Below, piece by piece: positions 31,171 through 33,194 of a stretch of DNA of 33,194 nucleotides. Every line of letters starts with the position of its first letter. Position 1 is the first letter of the stretch. The stretch is from JAAKFL01 sp964629645 (GTDB lineage: Bacteria; Chlamydiota; Chlamydiia; Chlamydiales; SLFE01): positions 1 through 33,194 of the forward strand of contig CAZVSU010000021.1 of the NCBI GenBank assembly GCA_964629645.1. Direction: 5' to 3'. Under the pieces are notes generated by a model that was not told where the DNA came from, did no database searches, and saw only the letters and a list, made by a program, of their open reading frames with translations. A program made the position numbers and the translations under genes.

Positions 31171-32151
31171 CTACTCCCATTTCACCTCACGCCTAAATGG
31201 CGGCCTGTCAGGGAGCGGCGGCTCTTCATGTTCTTCGAGAAGCGGTCTTCGTTTTCCCACAAAAATGACATGGCTGATGCCATTTTCGGGTTGAAAAAAC
31301 CGGCAGAGCTTTTCAAAAAAATTGAGCACCCATTGGCTCTTTTCTATGGAGGCAATAACGGGAAGCAACAGGTAATGCAGCGGAGCCCAAAAAACGGCCG
31401 GAAAGGCGCGACTGTTGACTTTGAACCACCACTTTTTTAAACCGTGCCTATGTTTGAGCCCCTCTTGCCGTTTTTTCGGGTCGCGCCACGCATTGAAAAA
31501 CTTCTTTGGTCCTTTCAGAAAGCCCAGTATTCTGATGTATAGCGCGTGATACGAACGCCTCCAGTGTAAGATTTTGAATTCAGTTTCCGCTAATTTTTGA
31601 AAGCGAAGAAAAGCATCTTCTGAGTGAATATCGAGGGCATTTGACACGACAACGCGTCCATGGGGTTTAATGACACGGCAAAGCTCGGCCATTGTCATGC
31701 GGTAATCGGCGTGATTGATTTCTGCAATCACTTCGGTGCAAAGGCATAGGTCAAATTCATCGTCTGGAAAAGAGGTCTCGGGGAGGGCCGCTTGTTTTTT
31801 TGTGATATTCTCATGATCTGGGACCCGTTTGAGAGCGTTGGATGCGATATCGGAGGCGACAACCCGGGCTCCTTCTTTGGCAAAAATATCGGCAAGAGTT
31901 CCGTTGCCGCATCCGATATCGAGTATTTTAAGCCCCTTCATGTCAAACAGCTGCTCGACAATTGAGGCAGTATGCAAAGTGCGGTCGCGGCCGATGGCGT
32001 TAGCTTTTGGATCGAAACGTTGCGGTTTTTTGAGCCACATCCGTTCATAGTAGGCTTCAGCTTCGATCATTCTTTCTTTTCGTCCCTGTTTGCCGGGCTG
32101 TTTTTGGCCCGATGGGGCGGTATCGATGATGGATAGGGGGTTTTGTTTCAT
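31171..32151 (-). CDS. Class I SAM-dependent methyltransferase
   Basis: A 326-aa protein with a Methyltransf_11-type domain. Motif I is LKILDIGCGNGTLADIFAKE (around residues 75-94), followed by VVASDIASNAL and, for motif II, EFDLCLCTEVIAEINHADYR. The C-terminal ~130 residues (from ILHWRRSYHALYIRILG) are basic and Trp/Phe-rich with a hydrophobic stretch (VFWAPLHYLLLPVIASI), perhaps a membrane-associating region. The substrate is unknown; glycan or lipid methylation would fit the asparagine-synthase-like neighbour but is not shown. The start at 32151 overlaps the upstream stop as ATGA. An alternative ATG at 32070 would remove 27 polar residues. Confidence 0.85.
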   Translation of the reverse strand: MKQNPLSIIDTAPSGQKQPGKQGRKERMIEAEAYYERMWLKKPQRFDPKANAIGRDRTLHTASIVEQLFDMKGLKILDIGCGNGTLADIFAKEGARVVASDIASNALKRVPDHENITKKQAALPETSFPDDEFDLCLCTEVIAEINHADYRMTMAELCRVIKPHGRVVVSNALDIHSEDAFLRFQKLAETEFKILHWRRSYHALYIRILGFLKGPKKFFNAWRDPKKRQEGLKHRHGLKKWWFKVNSRAFPAVFWAPLHYLLLPVIASIEKSQWVLNFFEKLCRFFQPENGISHVIFVGKRRPLLEEHEEPPLPDRPPFRREVKWE

Positions 32152-33194
32152 GTCTTTGTCAACAACTCTTCAATAGTTAAATTCGGACACTCTCTGGAGA
32201 CCGGGAAGTTAATGAATAACCGAAACCACACTTCTAAAACAAGTAAAGCCCACAATTGCCGAAAATAAGCCTCGCAACTTTTAGGTGAAGATGTGACAGA
32301 AACAATCCAGCTTTCATCAATGATTCCTGATTCAACTAAAGAGCCTTGTCTTAGTGTTTGGAAAAGCGGAAATAAACCTGCCGGGACAATCCAGGAACTG
32401 AGAAAATTTTTGCGGGTCATTTTCGGTCTGTTGATCAGCTCGTCGGGAAAGCTGTCCTTAAGCAAATTTTTCATCAGGAGCGCTGTCTCTTCTGTTTGCA
32501 AAGAGGAAGGCTCTGGCATTTTTGCGAGGTATTCGATGATATCCCGGTCGAAAAAAGGCGCGCGCCAGTCGACGCCATTAGCCATTGTCAATCTTTCGTA
32601 TTGCGCGACATATAAATCGGGGAGCCGTGTTTTAAAATCCAAGTAGAGAAAAGAGGAAACTTTTGAGTCGATATCCGTGAGCTTGTGGAATTTATGAATA
32701 AAAAAATCGGGTGTGAAATAGTTTGACAGAGACGGGGCTGCTTTTCGTAGCAACCCTTCTGTGAAGACAGAACTCGAGCGGATATAGCTCACAAGCCAGA
32801 GGTTGGACCTTGCGTTTTTCAATAAGCTAAGAGCTGTCGCGTGACTGAAAAGCCGAAGAACCGGAATGGTCAGATACCTGAGCAATAACTGCCGTCCCTG
32901 CTCATAGCCTATATGCACTGAGGAATCTTGCTCTTCAATTGTATAGCGGCCATGGCCGGCTAAAAGCTCATCGCTTCCCATACCCGAAAAGACATGTTTT
33001 GCCTTCCAGGCCGCCAGGCGCGACAAATTCCAAGTCGCAGCAACAGTGGGGTCGCTCAGCGGTTCATCGCAATACCAGACCGACTTGACGATATCGTCCA
33101 TAAATGTTTTGGGCGTGATCAGACCGACGTTTTGGGATAAATGCAACTCTTTCGCAAAGCCTTTTGCTGCCGTGACATCCGCTTCGTTTTCCCC
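32148..33194 (-). CDS. Asparagine-synthase-like protein (partial)
   Basis: The C-terminal part of an AsnB-like protein; the frame stays open to the right edge, so the start lies outside. About 348 codons are visible. Recognisable are VKSVWYCDEPLSDPTVAATW, then HVFSGMGSDELLAGHGRYTI, which correspond to the synthetase-domain segments DEPxxDP and SGxGxDELxGG of asparagine synthases. The PP-loop (SGGxDS) and the N-terminal glutaminase Cys2 domain lie upstream and are not seen. Family members amidate aspartate or other carboxylates and often occur in glycan gene clusters. WRAPFFDRDIIEYLAKMP matches the typical C-terminal region. Overlaps the methyltransferase start by 4 bp. Confidence 0.88.
   Translation of the reverse strand, partial: GENEADVTAAKGFAKELHLSQNVGLITPKTFMDDIVKSVWYCDEPLSDPTVAATWNLSRLAAWKAKHVFSGMGSDELLAGHGRYTIEEQDSSVHIGYEQGRQLLLRYLTIPVLRLFSHATALSLLKNARSNLWLVSYIRSSSVFTEGLLRKAAPSLSNYFTPDFFIHKFHKLTDIDSKVSSFLYLDFKTRLPDLYVAQYERLTMANGVDWRAPFFDRDIIEYLAKMPEPSSLQTEETALLMKNLLKDSFPDELINRPKMTRKNFLSSWIVPAGLFPLFQTLRQGSLVESGIIDESWIVSVTSSPKSCEAYFRQLWALLVLEVWFRLFINFPVSRECPNLTIEELLTKT

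Noticed and set aside
1..33194. CRISPR array, prophage or conjugation genes
   Set aside because: No regularly spaced direct repeats and no phage structural or transfer genes were seen; the only mobile element is the IS200/IS605-type insertion.

Overview
The window looks like chromosomal DNA from a chlamydia-related bacterium (Parachlamydiales, the environmental Chlamydiae). The best evidence is the seven-gene V/A-type ATPase operon in the order E, DUF2764 (C-like), A, B, D, I, K. A divergent exported protein and a transaldolase gene lie close to it, an arrangement I recall from Chlamydia trachomatis (CT304-CT313). Also consistent are a DAHP synthase beside a conserved hypothetical gene, AGCS-type amino acid symporters, and a candidate inclusion-membrane-type protein. 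The genus cannot be fixed from the sequence alone; a Waddlia-like organism would fit the moderate GC content. Coding is dense, with many ATGA-type overlaps and several GTG/TTG starts. No gene-free stretch exceeds about 200 bases.

Layout. 1-141: an almost perfect 77-nt palindrome, then no gene. 142-2437 (minus): an orphan protein and an ATP-grasp ligase. 2535-3935 (plus): rimO. 3925-9196 (minus): a membrane-anchored coiled-coil protein, then (read right to left) tal and a tightly packed group of AI-2E/PerM permease, exported calcineurin-like phosphoesterase, small secreted protein and polytopic membrane protein. 9415-13325: an accessory insertion between tal and the ATPase region. It holds an Inc-like membrane protein, a lipoprotein whose 5' end is formed by an IS200/IS605-family element (frameshifted tnpA, tnpB with a displaced catalytic Glu), a small exported protein with an operator-like site, and an exported protein in the CT311 position.

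13481-22930 (plus): the ATPase operon, followed closely by fumC and a lipoprotein. 23024-25663: an rRNA methyltransferase of the RlmB/TrmH type, and aroG divergent from a conserved hypothetical gene. 25763-28508: two tandem, overlapping sodium:alanine (AGCS) symporter paralogues. 28547-29903: two unrecognised genes. 29872-30974 (minus): a Nudix hydrolase and MazG pair. 31050-31152: the 4.5S SRP RNA gene (ffs). 31171-33194 (minus): a SAM methyltransferase coupled to an asparagine-synthase-like gene that runs off the right edge.

How the parts fit. The c-ring subunit keeps residues matching the Na+ ligands of Enterococcus hirae NtpK, and two Na+-coupled symporters lie downstream, so a sodium economy linking the ATPase and amino acid uptake is a reasonable inference. 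The most unusual items are the terminal palindrome, the IS element that appears to supply the start codon of a lipoprotein, the non-canonical TnpB, the Inc-like protein and the operator-like palindrome upstream of the ATPase operon.
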